Part shown: positions 26,591 to 39,700 of the stretch, one piece after another | Layout: the number at the start of each line of letters is the position of its first letter | Position numbering within the stretch: the first letter of the stretch is position 1 | Origin: Diadema setosum | Lineage: Eukaryota; Echinodermata; Echinoidea; Diadematoida; Diadematidae | Assembly: GCF_964275005.1 (NCBI RefSeq) | Contig: NC_092698.1 | Span: forward strand, 34,939,662 to 35,003,661 | Direction of reading: 5' to 3' | DNA: 64,000 bases | Position numbers and translations under genes: made by a program | The notes under the pieces: generated by a model | The model's database searches: none | What the model saw: the letters and a program-made list of their open reading frames with translations, nothing else | Told to the model about the DNA's origin: nothing

Positions 26591-26770
26591 TTGCGAATCG
26601 GGACTGTATGACAATTTTGTGAGTGATTAAAATTGCGATCATAGAGTACAGCAATAAACAAAGAAATGTATATGTGCAAGTTGCACTAATGTCAGGATCA
26701 CAGTTAATATTTTCGTCTGTTGTTTGACTCACAAAAAGCATCTGATTTGCAAAATCTAGGGAAATAAAAA
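26590..26770. mobile_element. Degenerate relative of the 36265-36502 element
   Basis: It shares GTATATGTGCA, TCAGGATCACAGT / TCGGGATCAGAGT, AATATTTTC and GACTCACAAAA in the same order as 36265-36502. A (CT)n/(T)n run at 26557-26592 precedes it. Confidence 0.55.
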
Positions 26771-27225
26771 CGACACACAACATACAATGTATGGCGTCAG
26801 CTCAGAGGGGGCAGAATTTTCTTCCCTCATTATTTTGCCCAAAGGGTGACACCAGATGATCATGATAAAGCTTGGAAAAATTTTAGCTGCAAACATGATG
26901 GGATTGCTGGTGTCAAGCATGGAGCATGTGCAATACAACTTCTGCACGTCATCTTATTGCTATGAAATTTTGTAACCATAAAAACTGAAGAAACGCAGCA
27001 GGCTGCCGAACCATACAGCATGTTTGTGCCATATTTTCTCATCTCTCAGTGGGTTTGAGTTTGTTTCCCTACGATGAACGCTGGTAAAAAGGTTTACATC
27101 GTAGTGAGCACAACATGTATAAAATAATGTACAGTAATTTAAGTGTCATAGGGAAATAGTTGATTACAAATGAGGTCTCCACAATAATTCTCTTGCACAT
27201 GGCACCATTTGCACACATTATTCAC

Positions 27226-27400
27226 AAAGTGTACTGCAAAGCAAGAAATTCTGGTGGCATGAAATTTTCACAAATTGGAGACGACAGCCTTTTTTGCCAC
27301 AAGCAATTTTTGCGAATTGCCACTGGAATTCAATGCATAATATACAGTTTATAAAAGAGCTTTCATGAGCACTTTAATTTTGCAAATCTTGGCTCCTTTT
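27226..27400. mobile_element. Degenerate TIR-family fragment related to 22266-22441
   Basis: Contains GGTGGCATGAAATTTTCACA, a GCCACTGGAATTCAATGC phrase and AAATCTTGGCTCC, matching 3105-3265. It is likely an old copy. Confidence 0.5.
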
Positions 27401-29461
27401 CCTGTCACTAGCTACTGGCCAGCATATTTTCATTACAAATGATATTGCCACTAGATGGCTTGTAGGCCTAATATATAAATTATACCTCTGTTACAAAAAG
27501 CAATCTTGTATGAAACTGTATATTAACAATATTACATTTTCACCCTGCAAATAACCATCCCTGGTGTCAGGCATTCAACTCTTAATGAGAAGCCCTTTGA
27601 TACTGTATAAGCTGCTATTTTCAAGTACAGATATTTTCGCAAATGAGGTTACAGACATTTTAGAGAGATGTTTTCGGCACTGACGCTATCAAAAATGCAC
27701 TATTCCCCTAGCACATGGCAACATTCTCGTTCTTAAATTCGCGACCTAACCATGATTCGTGAAATTAACGAAAATTAAACCCTCATGAATATAACAGCTT
27801 TAAACAGTTCACAGAAACTTGCACTATCATCGCACTGGTAACATGAAGAACCCAGAGGATGATATGCACATTGTAGGCCTAGGCTGCGGTATGGTCCCAC
27901 CAGCTGTCTAATTTTATTGCTAACACTCCAGCAAATCTGTGTTAAATCTACATGTACAAAGAAACAGCACCTACATCAAGGACTATTGAATATAATGTAC
28001 AGGCTGTAGGGTCTACATACACTCCCAGTGTACAGTACACTCCCATGAGTCCCAGTGTACATGTAGTTGTACATATGACATGTACCATACATAGGGCCTA
28101 CATTGTACACATGTGTACCAGTACTTGGTCAAATCAACATAGTAATAGTATTGAAGACTTTCTCATTCATGTTTCATAGAATTGATGAAGGAAAAAAACC
28201 CACTTATTGTAAGTACATTCCCTGACTAATGCTCTACCATTTGTGCCATGTCATGATGATACTCAGCCTACACTGTACATGTAACAACATGGCCCTTTTT
28301 GAACAGGCTAGATCATTTTACTCCTAACGTTACAGATGGTGCATACACTTATAAAATACTTGCACCACTTGTACACTACAGTCTTGACTAGATAATGTGA
28401 AATATCTAACATGAGCACAGATTTAGTAGGTCCTAAAGCTACTGCTATTTTCACCAGTGTCTGAAATGTTCATAGAAGTCTGTAAATTTCTAATAATCTT
28501 TCAAAGTATGAATATACAATGCCGGTTAATCTCTTAGAAAAATAAAACTGTGTGGGAAGCTAAGTCTCTAAATCTGCCTGCCGCACTCGTTGATGTCAGC
28601 AGCATAGTTGTTGCTGTGTCAAATATGGCCGACGCAAACCATCAGGTTGAGCAAGCATGAACCATTTTAGTACAGGTATAGCGAATAAGAGTAGCATTTT
28701 ATTGGTTATATATCATCTTACACTTCATATCAATGTGCTGCACAAAATACTCCTAATCTAATAGAAACATGACTACAACAAACCTTTTTTTTTTCCACCT
28801 CATGTTATTGGGAAGAATAAATCTCTAAAATGATAAGTTGCACACGAGCTCAATTCCCTCTGAAAAGCTGATTTGATATAACACCCCTGCAGATTCAAAA
28901 TGGTTTCAACCGATAAACAAAATCCAAGAAAAACCAGGAAGCCGTAATCAGCTCCGTTTTGAAAAGACATTATGCATTTGTCAATTGGATTGCAAATAAC
29001 AAGCATTATACAGTGTCTTAAGCTTCACCTAAGTACATAACATGATCCTTAGACTTGAGAGTACGTAATGTACGCATATCTCCAATTTTCACAGCCCAGA
29101 GAGCAGAATACAACACTCGAAAATCGCGCACCTACTGATCTGTGCTGTCCTGCGTACAATCATTCTCATTCACCCATTGTGAAAATGTGCATACGTTGTG
29201 CGTCTTTTGCGTCCATCTACTACACGCCGTATCAGATTTGGGGCACAGCAAACATCAGAGAGAAAAGCATTTCGAGTGAAAGCGATTTGGAATACATTCA
29301 TTATATTACACTTCAAAACCTTGAGATACTTACCTATTAGATACATACATACTAGACATTCACTTAGTAGAAAGTGAGTGCAAAATAGCTTGCGAAGAAC
29401 AACGTAGGACGATTTACTTTGGACATGGTAAGAACGGCACGCATTTTCGAAACGGGCTTAC

Positions 29462-29935
29462 CTGTACAATCCGGTCGAATACCACCCTCCTGATCATCAA
29501 AACATTGACTTTCTGGCGATATTTTACCACCTGTGTGAAGTGACAAAACTACCTCTCGAAGGCTGGTGTTTACAAAATTGGATTGCGGAATGGAATTTAC
29601 CACAGCTACGGCAAACTTTCTGGCAAACATAAAAATATGAAGGAAAACAAGAACTGGTTGATCACTCGACCAGCTGGTCGTGTACGGTGGAACCTCGCAA
29701 GCAGTGGGGTTTACTACGCGAAACTCCGGTGACGAGATCCAACGATCTACGCTCACAATACCAGCAGATAATATTCACAGGCAATCCTGAACAAAATATT
29801 CCCAAGAATACACTTCACAGAACAGTAAATTTCCACACTTGAACAAAACTGAAAAAATGAATCATTACCGGTGAAATTTATCCGATGTTAAAGATTCCGT
29901 AAGATATTAGCACGAAGCTGACAAGGCCTTCTTCA
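29462..29935 (-). other. Candidate 5' noncoding first exon of SIN3A
   Basis: On the minus strand the sequence ends at a strong donor, TGTACAG|GTAAGC, with the last exon base at 29462. The SIN3A start-codon exon must have an upstream partner: a pyrimidine-rich tract and acceptor (GGAG|TAG at 17001/17000 or GGCAG|AGG at 16992/16991) lie 40-50 nt before its ATG. This is the nearest convincing donor in a locally GC-richer region. It contains a 98-codon open frame from 29756. The upstream limit is a guess based on a TATA-like element near 29967. The pairing with SIN3A is inference. Confidence 0.4.
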
Positions 29936-29954
29936 CTCCCGTATTTAGCTGCAT

Positions 29955-30025
29955 ACCTAATTTGCATATATAAATGAAGAGATGACCCCAAACGTCATTT
30001 CGATGTACGTCAAACAACCAATGGC
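29955..30025. promoter_or_regulatory. Octamer plus TATA-like core with two ACGTCA motifs
   Basis: The plus strand reads ATTTGCATATATAAAT: an octamer-like ATTTGCAT overlapping TATATAAA at about 29959-29975. On the minus strand the same bases read ATTTATATATGCAAAT, placed about 30 nt upstream of the proposed SIN3A exon 1. Two ACGTCA-type (CRE-like) motifs occur at about 29991-30013. The surrounding 200 bp is richer in CpG than most of the window. Motif matches alone are weak evidence, and orientation is ambiguous. Confidence 0.3.
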
Positions 30026-30440
30026 AGTCAAGTATTTAGGCAGACGAAATGCGCGCCCTACGCCCCCTTTCCTTAACAAACCAATCAAATGTAACATTTT
30101 CAAGACGGCAATCCATGTTCAAAGCACACGGCGCGATACCGTAGCAGTAATGCTACAAATGACACAGACCACGATGACAAGTATTCGAAGATTCTATTAG
30201 TATCTTAAATCAGATCTTTGAGCAAAACTATGAAGTTAACCGCCAATCATGCATGATTTCTATCATATTCATCGAGACCTGATAATAGTTTGCCACTAGC
30301 TAGGACAACTACATGTATGTGAAACCATACATACATGTACTTGGAGGCTGGACAAAGATTGTGGTCTACCTACATGGTAAGATCAATACAAAAATGTACA
30401 AGACTAAAAAGCCAAGACAACTACTGTACTAGTATAACAT

Positions 30441-30443
<3 letters not shown>

Positions 30444-30489
<46 letters not shown>

Positions 30490-30549
30490 TATAATTATAT
30501 CAGTATGTAAATGCAAAAGTACATCTAATAGAGGCTGCATTGTATGTGG

Positions 30550-30575
<26 letters not shown>
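30444..30575. repeat. (AG)n and (GT)n microsatellites
   Basis: About 22 AG units at 30444-30487 and about 13 GT units at 30547-30572, upstream of the proposed SIN3A promoter. Confidence 0.95.
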
Positions 30576-30580
<5 letters not shown>

Positions 30581-31041
30581 ACTCAAAAGATTTGATTATG
30601 GTAAATATATATTTGCTTTTGTTATATTGGTATATTCACCATATTTTGTATAAACATTTCATGAAGTGGGACTTGCAAGATATACATTGATTGAAAAATC
30701 AATACTCTTATGTATATCAGATATATACCTAATTTCATTGACCCACTTTGACAGAATGAGCAAAATGTATCGTCACTTTCAAAAGAAAAAAATACAGTGA
30801 CTTCCAACAAATACTAATGCGCAGAACCTTTTGTGCTATTGAGGAGCCTTCAATTATTTGTAGGTTGTTCATTTTTGTGAATGATAGTTGGCTTGTAAAA
30901 TTCATGAAAAGAACACACTGCATCTGTATGACAGCACGTGTGCTTACTGCTTTCTGTGTTATCCATTGAAAAAATATATCCATCATTCCCTGGAAAGTAG
31001 TACATGCAATCTACACTGTACAATATTATTTTGATATACAG

Positions 31042-31226
31042 TACAGTCAACCTTGCTTTAAGAAGTCGACCTCGCATAAGTAAAAATAATCACCTATTGA
31101 AAATTCGAAGGTCTTTTCAAGTTCTCTTCTCTTATATTCTATTGATTTTAATCCCTCATAAGTCAAATTTTCTATAAGTTGAGGCTATTTCTTCAGTCCA
31201 CCTTGGCCTATGCAAGGTTGACTGTA
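31042..31226. mobile_element. Short TIR element, TACAGTCAACCTTGC ends (185 bp)
   Basis: The left end TACAGTCAACCTTGC matches the right end's reverse complement. Inner CATAAGT and TCGA motifs resemble the 19181-20154 element, suggesting a related family. Confidence 0.85.
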
Positions 31227-31792
31227 TTCTACCTAGATAAAAAATCATGGAGAAATGCCTTTGTTGATAACTGGTATAATGGATGGCTCATTCATAAATA
31301 TTCATAGACACATGTATAGTGATATTATTGAGAGCTATAATTTTTCTGATGGTTTCAATATGTCAATAAAAATATCTACAATCAAAATATATACACAGGC
31401 AAGATCAAGCTGTTCACATAACTTTTAATGAAAGCACTCGAAGTTATCACATGGATGACAAAGTGCACAGAATATGGAAAAACTTACATTTCACAATTCA
31501 TACAAATGTGAGAAAATAGCTTTGCAATATTGTAAGAATCTTACAAAGAAATATTTCATAGTACACAATAATTTTCACAAGTACTTTCCATGGAAATAAC
31601 AATGGATACAAAATTACATCTCACATGTCTTATAAAGAACAATAATAGAATATTCAATAATCCTACTTAACAAATACTTGCATATGTAACATGCTTCATA
31701 CAAAGTGCTATGTAAATTATATAGCAGTTTCAGTTTAAACCATGGGTAAATTTTGGAAAGAACAGACAAAAAAAAAACCCAACAAAACAAGA

Positions 31793-31985
31793 TACTGTAA
31801 AAGTGGATATATTTGCGCGGCTAATTTTTCGCTCTTGGCTGGGTATGAAGAGTTTTCGTGTGTCTTCAATTCTGTGGAATTAAGATATCAAGTACAGGAG
31901 CATATGCTTTTATTTTCGCACTAGTTTCTGGTTACGCAAAATGCACAAAAATTTCAACACCACAGAAATTTCCACTTTTACAGTA
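31793..31985. mobile_element. MITE copy, TACTGTAAAAGTGGATAT ends (193 bp)
   Basis: The right end reads TTTCCACTTTTACAGTA. Aligned with 38946-39158 along its length (GCTGGGT, AAGAGTTT, TTTCTGGTT, CAAAATGCAC), but many CG positions have become TG or CA. This is the older-looking copy. Confidence 0.9.
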
Positions 31986-32799
31986 TGCATGATACGGGGA
32001 GGCAGAAAATCGCATATAACATACTGTGAGCACAATGTCCACACACAAATAATGAGTAAACATTTGCTATTAATTAAACCATGACATGACAAAACATATA
32101 TATTGAAAATAAAAAGATACATCATAGCCCCTCAAAAAAAAATCCTACTTGTAATACTGGTACCCAGCACTACCCATTATTTATCATATAGGTAGAGTTA
32201 ATTACATTTCAGGCCACTACAAACCTTCTTTACACCTGCCAGGTGCATATAAATTTGCTGTTGGGTAACACAAATATACATTTGGCCAATGTAAAAAGCA
32301 TTATCACTCAAAGCAAGGTAATACACACGTACCTTAAAAAGTCTTTTCCAAAATGTGACAAACAATGCCTACATTTTAATCTTTATTTTGATTTCTGCTT
32401 GAATTTGTATCTAGGCTTCACTCGTGCCAAGTACCTCAATAGAATGTTTCAAATTAAAAAAAAATAAAAAAAAACTCTCTTTACCAAAACTTTCTACTTC
32501 AAGATGTTCATCTTCTTCAAACAAATGTACATCAAGTTTAAATTGACTGATTTTGATTTATTCATCTGAAATAGTGAAAATTACAGCAACGTATTAGATA
32601 TACCATACTTCTCTTAAGTTAGTAGACCACACCAGAAAATAACATGGAGCTCTCATATACAAATTAGTTTAAAGCAGGCTAAACTTGCATTTTTTTAAGG
32701 TAGGATTTACGGTGCTAAGAACCATTTTCCTGATAAAGAAATTAAGATTTTAATAAATTACCCAATGAAACAACAGTATGAATGCTATTGAACTCCAAT

Positions 32800-32835
32800 C
32801 ATTTTTTTTTTTTTTGGGGGGGGGGAGGGGGAGTG
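32800..32835. repeat. T-run to G-run junction
   Basis: About 12 T followed directly by about 11 G and further G-rich sequence, like 5766-5829. Confidence 0.9.
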
Positions 32836-35800
32836 GAGGTTACGGTCACCTTCTAATCACTCCCGCAGAAAGATGGCTCAAGAGTAATTGATGAGAACTT
32901 GTAAGAAGCCACACCTCCTCACTCTGAAATTCAAAACGGCAGAATCTGTGAAGCCTTCCTCATTCATGAGAATGAACAATGATACAAATCTTAATTGCAA
33001 TCATGTTTGTAATTCATCACTCAAATTAAGCACTCTTGGTATGTATAAAAGCATGATAAGTTTCCAGGGAACTTCGAGCAGAACCAGACCTGTGCTGGAC
33101 ATGCATTTTTATTATTCTGTTACAACACCATGGCTAGATGCCAAAGAAGTGGGTCAAACATATTGTGAACAATGCTTCTTCAATACGATATTCTCTTGGT
33201 GAAAAAAACTGCAAGAAACTGCTCTGAAAAAAAAAAATCAAATCAAATGCATAGATCAATTTTAAAATCCTCAAGTCTTGCTTTACACAACAGCACAGAA
33301 AAAATGTTTGCAGTCGTGATTAACATGTACAACATAAGGGTGGAATACAACTGATAATCATTGTAACTCTTAGATACAATAAATATCATTACATAAAGCA
33401 GTAGAGGCAGATCTATGTAATACACACAGCAGTCTCTACTGAAGAGTAAAATTCTGTCCTTGCTGACATTTTACAGTATCACAAGGGCTGCTCATGACAA
33501 TAATCATCAAATGTGCATTCATTAAACTAGGGTTAGTTATAAGTAAAAACTGAATATCCCTGAAAACTTATCACAAAACATATACCCCAACTTGTTAGAG
33601 CAAGTCTTTTCAGTTGTTTCAGGATATATGAAACTGCACATTCGTGTTGAGACCAGTAAAAGCAGAATTACAAACAACAACAACATCCACAATTTCAAAC
33701 AAAACACAAAATTTGCAAAGGAAAAAAGGCTCTGGCGGATCATATACAATGATACTTGGTGTATCAAAAACAGATTTCTTCCTTTCACATATTCCTGCCA
33801 AATGTATCTTGTAAAGCAGCTCAATACAATTACAGTAATGATAACAATACCAACAACAATAAGAAGAAGAAGAAAAAAAAAGTAAATAGATAAGGAAGGA
33901 AAGGTTACAGCAGTAACTAGCACAGCATTACATTAAACCACAACCACAAATGTCAAGACATAATAAACCATCTACAGAATAATCCTGGAAACTATGAGCT
34001 GAAACATTTTTGAAGCCTTGATAAGCTAACAATGAAAATGGAAGAATAGTGTTAAGACTATGTCTACATCTTTATTCCTGATACACATACAAAGAGAAAA
34101 CAAGGCACTATTGTATATCATTCTTCATCCTCCACATATACATAAATATTGCATTCTAACCCATAGCATCCAAAGGCATATAATGTATACAGCTACAAGT
34201 GTATATGAAATATGTTGTCAAGCAAATATACAAAACAATTGCTATTAATTTTTTCATAAAAATGGAGGAAGAGAAAAAAGACTCTCTGTTGGTGATCATG
34301 TGATAGAAAAGGATAATCTACTGTCCTAAATTGGCTGTTAACCAAGCATCAGAACAATCCGTGGCGAAATCAAAAGAAAATTAGTTGAGTGTGATTCAAT
34401 GAGTGACAGGTCAAGAAAGCTAATGTATAATGCCTAAAAACATAGCGGCAAGAAAATACTTCATTAAAAAAAATTTGAGTTGCACTGACATATACTCAAC
34501 CAAGCACATTTCTTGTTTTTTTTTTAAGTATTTTTGTTTTGTTTTTACATTCTTAATGGACTATGACTTAATGCAAATGAATGCTTTACAATCAGAACAA
34601 CTAAGAGGTCATTTCAAAAAGGCTATAGGTAGCAAAGTTCTACCTTGCCAACTGGAAACTGGTAATATATTAAAATGCAGTTATGTAAACTGCTGAAGAC
34701 AAAAGAAGCAAGAAGATGACTAAAGCAGGCACACTTTGTACCGATTACCCTACCCTATCCAAGAGCTAGAAATTCATGGTTTAAATATTTGCAAGGAATT
34801 GTAACTGATGATCAAAGCATCAGCCAATCGAAATTGTTAGCAATTGCTATCTGCATGAACTTCCAACTAGTGTACAAGTGGAAATTTTCACAAATTTTGT
34901 GTGATATGCAATTAGTGCCCAAAAAATGAACATTTTTTTTTTCTTATTGTAAGTATATTGTAATAATATTTCTCATCATTTATTTCAAGGAAGGTGTGTT
35001 GTAGGGATATCATGATTATGTTATGTTTGAAATGTTCACTCATTAATTTGCCATGACTGTAATGGTGTTCAGGAAATGAAAATCATATACAAGATTTATC
35101 TTAAACAGAAAATTACTTGTGCAACAATTTGAATGCTTTTACACTAAACAGCCATTACTACAATTGTTTCCTAATGGCTTATGCCGAGAGTGAGACTATC
35201 ATTTCAAAGGATCTTTGTTTTTTTAGACATTTTTGTCAACATTTCACTTCTTGCATGCATTTTGCTGCAAATTCCTAATATCTTCTATCCAGTTGTACAC
35301 ACACATAATTTACAAAAAGACATTCTCCCACCCGCTTAAAAATAAAAATAGGTTGATATACACCTCTTTCTTTTCTTTTAACCCATTCAACATTTAAGAC
35401 AGTTCTTCCTTTCAGACTTAATGTATCCATCTTCATACATATCCTCCTGCACAAATCTAAATTTAGCAGTTGCAATGTTTAATGAAGCACATTTTCTTAA
35501 ACTTAATCCAGAAGTACAAGATGAAAAGTACGCATTAATGACAGTAATGATACCATCTTCTCTTCACCCTTATACTGAAATTTTACACTTTTCATTTGCT
35601 TGTGACTCAAAAAAAACAACAACTTGGAATTCCCACACAGTGCAGCAAGTGGTCAAAATATACATCATTAATCGAAATCACAACATCTCAAAAATTCATG
35701 CAAAAATGGTGATTTCACTCTAGATATACGCTATTTATAATTGTCATTCAATTCTGTCAAGGGTAAACATCCAGCTTGGACAGATTTTACCTAGCATCAC

Positions 35801-36264
35801 AGCAAACACCAGTGCAAAGACATGAGAAATACATGCCAATGACCAACACTCCATCAATATGAAATATAGATTCATCTAACAGGAGATCATATCCACCAGT
35901 GAAGCACAGTACCATGGCAGTGAGATTAAGGGTCTACATAATTTGCAAAAGTCCTTTGAAACTCACTTAATATACACTGACCTGAGATAAATGTCTGGAC
36001 ATTGTAATGTAAGTTCTATGATTTCCTTCAGTGGCACTTATTGCCATACCAATTTGTGCACATCTGGGCAGACACTATCTAGTGCAACATACTTTGGCAG
36101 CTCTCACATATTTTGTAATTTAAGTATACTGCTAAAATTTCAAGTTTTGTCATTATTGTACTTAACAGTGCAAAATAATCTCTTCACGCTGGCTGCTTCA
36201 TGCACATTTCAGAATATGAAAAATCTATCAAACTAACCACAGACACAAGTTGCTGTAATCCTGG

Positions 36265-36502
36265 TACTGCATACGGCATATATTTAGCGAGTCTAAATTT
36301 CTGTGAATTGGGACTTCCCGATGATTTCACCAGTGGTTAGATTCTGAATAAAAATACTGAATGGAGAAAATGTATATGTGCACGTCACATTCATATCGGG
36401 ATCAGAGTCAATATTTTCATGTGTCTTTAATTTCGCAAATAGCACCCGACTCACAAAATTTGCGAAAATAAAAACCTTGCGAAATATTTGACGCATACAG
36501 TA
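36265..36502. mobile_element. TIR element with TACTGCATACGGC ends (238 bp)
   Basis: The left end TACTGCATACGGCATATATT resembles the reverse complement of the right end (TACTGTATGCGTCAAATATT). It lies just beyond the MESD stop codon and could be part of the MESD 3' UTR. Confidence 0.75.
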
Positions 36503-36751
36503 TTTGATTTGCTGTGAAAACTTTTGTAGTGAGTTGTCTCGTTACTGCCACTGACAAATTCTGCAGAAATGGCCCCTTTAAAAAAAAAAAAGGGAAAAAA
36601 AAAATCCATGAATAAACCCTAGCACACAACAGCATTGTCTTACTAAGTTGAGCAAAACATATGGTGGGTAAAGCATTATACCACTATATGATCCAATCAA
36701 GGAAATTGTAAAAGTCAATCTAATTGATGCCAGATCAATGCCTGTATATTC

Positions 36752-39700
36752 TTACAATTCTGTCTTGTTGTCTTCAACTCTCTCTTCCTTCTTTGGTTTG
36801 GCAGCCTTGGCATCATTCTTCACCTTATTGTCATCTTTGGTTGGTTTCACATTTTTCTTTGATTTCTTCGTCGTCTTCTTTCCATCTTTCTTCTGTGCCT
36901 TGTCGTCCACCTCTCCTTCCAACAGGTTTCCTGCCCCGTCAGTCTTCTTTCCAGATCCTCGGCCATAGTAGCTCTTGTTGTCAATAGTCACTTCTTGGCA
37001 CCTGTCCTGCTGGATGAGGAAATCTTTCATTTCCCAGGCAAGGGAGCCATCATTCAGCAGGAAAATGGCACGGTTGCTATCTACCATGTACCTGGGATTG
37101 AACAACAGCAAGGCAAACAACATGTTAAATGGTTTTCACTGAGGCCAATGTGAGTTCAGAAATGATGAACTTGAGCTTGACAATCCTTACCTTACAATTT
37201 CTTGGCTTTCAATATAACAGCTAAACAGATTAAACATCTATCTAGTGTTCTGGTGTTCTGGTCATCAGAACTTTAGTGGGTACAATATCAGAACTGGTAG
37301 TTTTCGGTTAATTTTTGATGACTTTCTTGTGTATATCTTAAAAGTGATGCAAGATTCAAAAGACGATGACACCATAAATTACAACCAGTCATTGTTGCTG
37401 TGTCTGCATTTGAGCAAGGGGAAAGGTTACGCATAAACAGCAAGAGTAGAAAAAAATATATAAAAAGAAAAGAGAGAGAGAGAGAGAGAGAGAGATGACA
37501 AGTTCATAAAAAGAAAGGTGCAATGGGAGAACAACATCTTTCTTCTTCACAATCATTTGAATGTACATATTTTTTCACTCCTGAAGACTCAAAATTTCAT
37601 TCGGTCATACGAAAATCACAACCAAAGTGACTTGAGATTCCATGAGACAGCAAAATATTCCAGAGGCAACATCTCATTTCCCCTAGAGGTTATTTCACCA
37701 ACAGCAGGTTACTGAGTAGAAAATATGGATTCATGGCATTTGTTCCTGCAACAATTGCTTCCATGAAATATCTGCATGCTAAGCCAAACATAACTTCTCC
37801 CATAAACATAACCCTGACTTTAATCCTAATCTTTACATCAAACTGAACCTAAAACCCTATTACAAACCTAACCCCAAGTGCCTGGATAAAAACTAAGAAC
37901 GAGGCAATTGTTGCAGGAGCGTATGTTGTGTCACTGGAAAGTATACCTTTGCAGTTGGTAATTGGCCTGGAACAGCTCATCTTGCCATCTCTGAGTGATG
38001 GTCTCACTCTCCTCCTGAGGGGGATTCCCGGAGACTGTGACAAACATCATGACCGTTTTGCCCTTTTTGCTGAGCTTCAGGACGGATTCCGGGTTCTGTG
38101 GGTTGATCTTGGAGAAGTCGATCTTGGGGGCGGGGCGTTCATGCTCCATCAGATCATCAGGGTCCTTTTCTTCATCCTCCTGTTAAGACAAGCATCATAG
38201 CACGTAATACTGTGATGAATTGAGAAATAAGATGGGATTTATTTGAGCGTCAAGCATTGATACAGATGAAATAAAGAATTTATTTCCCAAGGGAAATCAA
38301 TATAAGATTTCTTAAATGATGATCTTCAACAACCATGAATAAATGTTGTCGCAATTCTTTCAGTAAACTGGAAAGTAGGATTGATACATGTTCACTCATT
38401 GCAAGAGCGTTATATAAGTACAGTGCACTCCCGTTATAACGAAATGCTCGGGACTGGCAGTTTTCTTTCGTTATAACGAAATTTCGTTATAACCGAACAA
38501 ATACAATATATAACGAAAACAAGGAACCACGTATATTATGTTTGCTGAATACTCATCATACACTGCAAAGCTATGTGAAATGTGATGGGATAACTGTATT
38601 ACAATGATAAACGCAAGTTTCCCTCAGAAACTGTGTGTGACACAAGGAACGAACACACAGTGGTGTGAAGAGTTCACCCATGCAGAGATGCTGTAAGTGC
38701 TTGTTCCGCTACGTATTTTCGAAAGCAATTCGCATTTCGTTATAACGGAGCACATTTCTTTTGTTTTTCTTTGTCTGTGGTGCTCGGAAAAGACTTCGTT
38801 ATAACGGAAATTTCGCTATAACCGTGTTCGTTATAAGCGAATTTTGTACCATAGACTTTAATGGTGATAATTTTGGGACCAGAAGGTTTACTTCGTTATA
38901 ACGAAATTTCGTTATAACCGTGTTCGTTGTAACGGGAGTGCACTGTACTGTAAAAGTGGATATTTTCGCGCGACTAATTTTTCGCGCTAGGCTGGGTCAG
39001 AAGAGTTTCGCGTGTTTTTAATTCCGCGGAATCAAGACATCACGCACAGGAACGTATGGCAAGCCAAAATATTCGCCTGTTTTTACTTTCGCGCTAGTTT
39101 CTGGTTGCGCGAAATGCGCGAAAATTTCAACACCGCGAAAATTTCCACTTTTACAGTACCCATATTGTATTGTATTGTATTGTATTATCACCAATATTCA
39201 TGATTTAAAGGGATTGTACAGCATTGGTGGAGATGAGAATTGGGCTTTTTAACTTTTTGTGAGATACCAAGAAAGCACTTAATGAAATAGTACAGAGCAT
39301 TACATTTTAACAGGAATTCAAAGTTTATTAGTATGCAAATCGGTTTTGGAATTGCGGATACATCCAAAAACAAAGTAAAACATAGCAATCCTAATATTAA
39401 TAAAAGGTGGGTCCCGCTTTTTAGGAATGCTCTTTTTTTTTTGGATATCTCAGCCATTTTAAAACCAATTTTCATCAAATAAACATTGAATCCCTCTTGG
39501 AATTACATGCTCTTTCATATTTCATGAGAGCTAGTTTCACATTATCTCATCCAAAAATATTATAAACCTGAAGTTAGGTCTCAACCAAAACTATACAAGC
39601 CCTTTAACAGTGAGAAAACACTGCACTATCTATTTTTTTTTTTTTTCCAGCACATGTAATGGAAACAAAGTAGTCTGTAAGTACCGGGTAGGCCCTACAA

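Larger units (their letters stand above)
17001..29461. other. Gene-poor stretch, probably SIN3A intron 1
   Basis: No conserved coding exon was recognised on either strand. Contents are the foldback element at 17167-17573, TIR elements at 19181-20154 and 22266-22441, microsatellites at 21778-21976, the duplication at 22944-24330 and degenerate element copies at 26590-26770 and 27226-27400. A 60-codon minus frame at 24485-24667 looks slightly codon-like but has no recognisable homology. Confidence 0.6.
30026..36751. other. Intergenic region and MESD 3' UTR
   Basis: No gene recognised. The 3' UTR of MESD runs downward from 36751; the nearest AATAAA seen by eye on the minus strand is at about 34984-34979, so the UTR end is uncertain. 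The rest holds microsatellites at 30444-30575, three TIR elements (31042, 31793, 36265) and AT-rich sequence. Confidence 0.55.

Noticed and set aside
28627..28665. ATGGCCGACGCAAACCATCA start on the plus strand
   Set aside because: The frame closes after 11 codons and no donor site follows it in a supporting position.
29364..29756. A 130-residue protein-coding gene on the minus strand
   Set aside because: No homology recognised; the frame crosses a strong donor at 29462. More likely 5' UTR sequence.
36724..36987. Plus-strand frames of 76-87 codons
   Set aside because: Antisense to the lysine-rich MESD exon 3.
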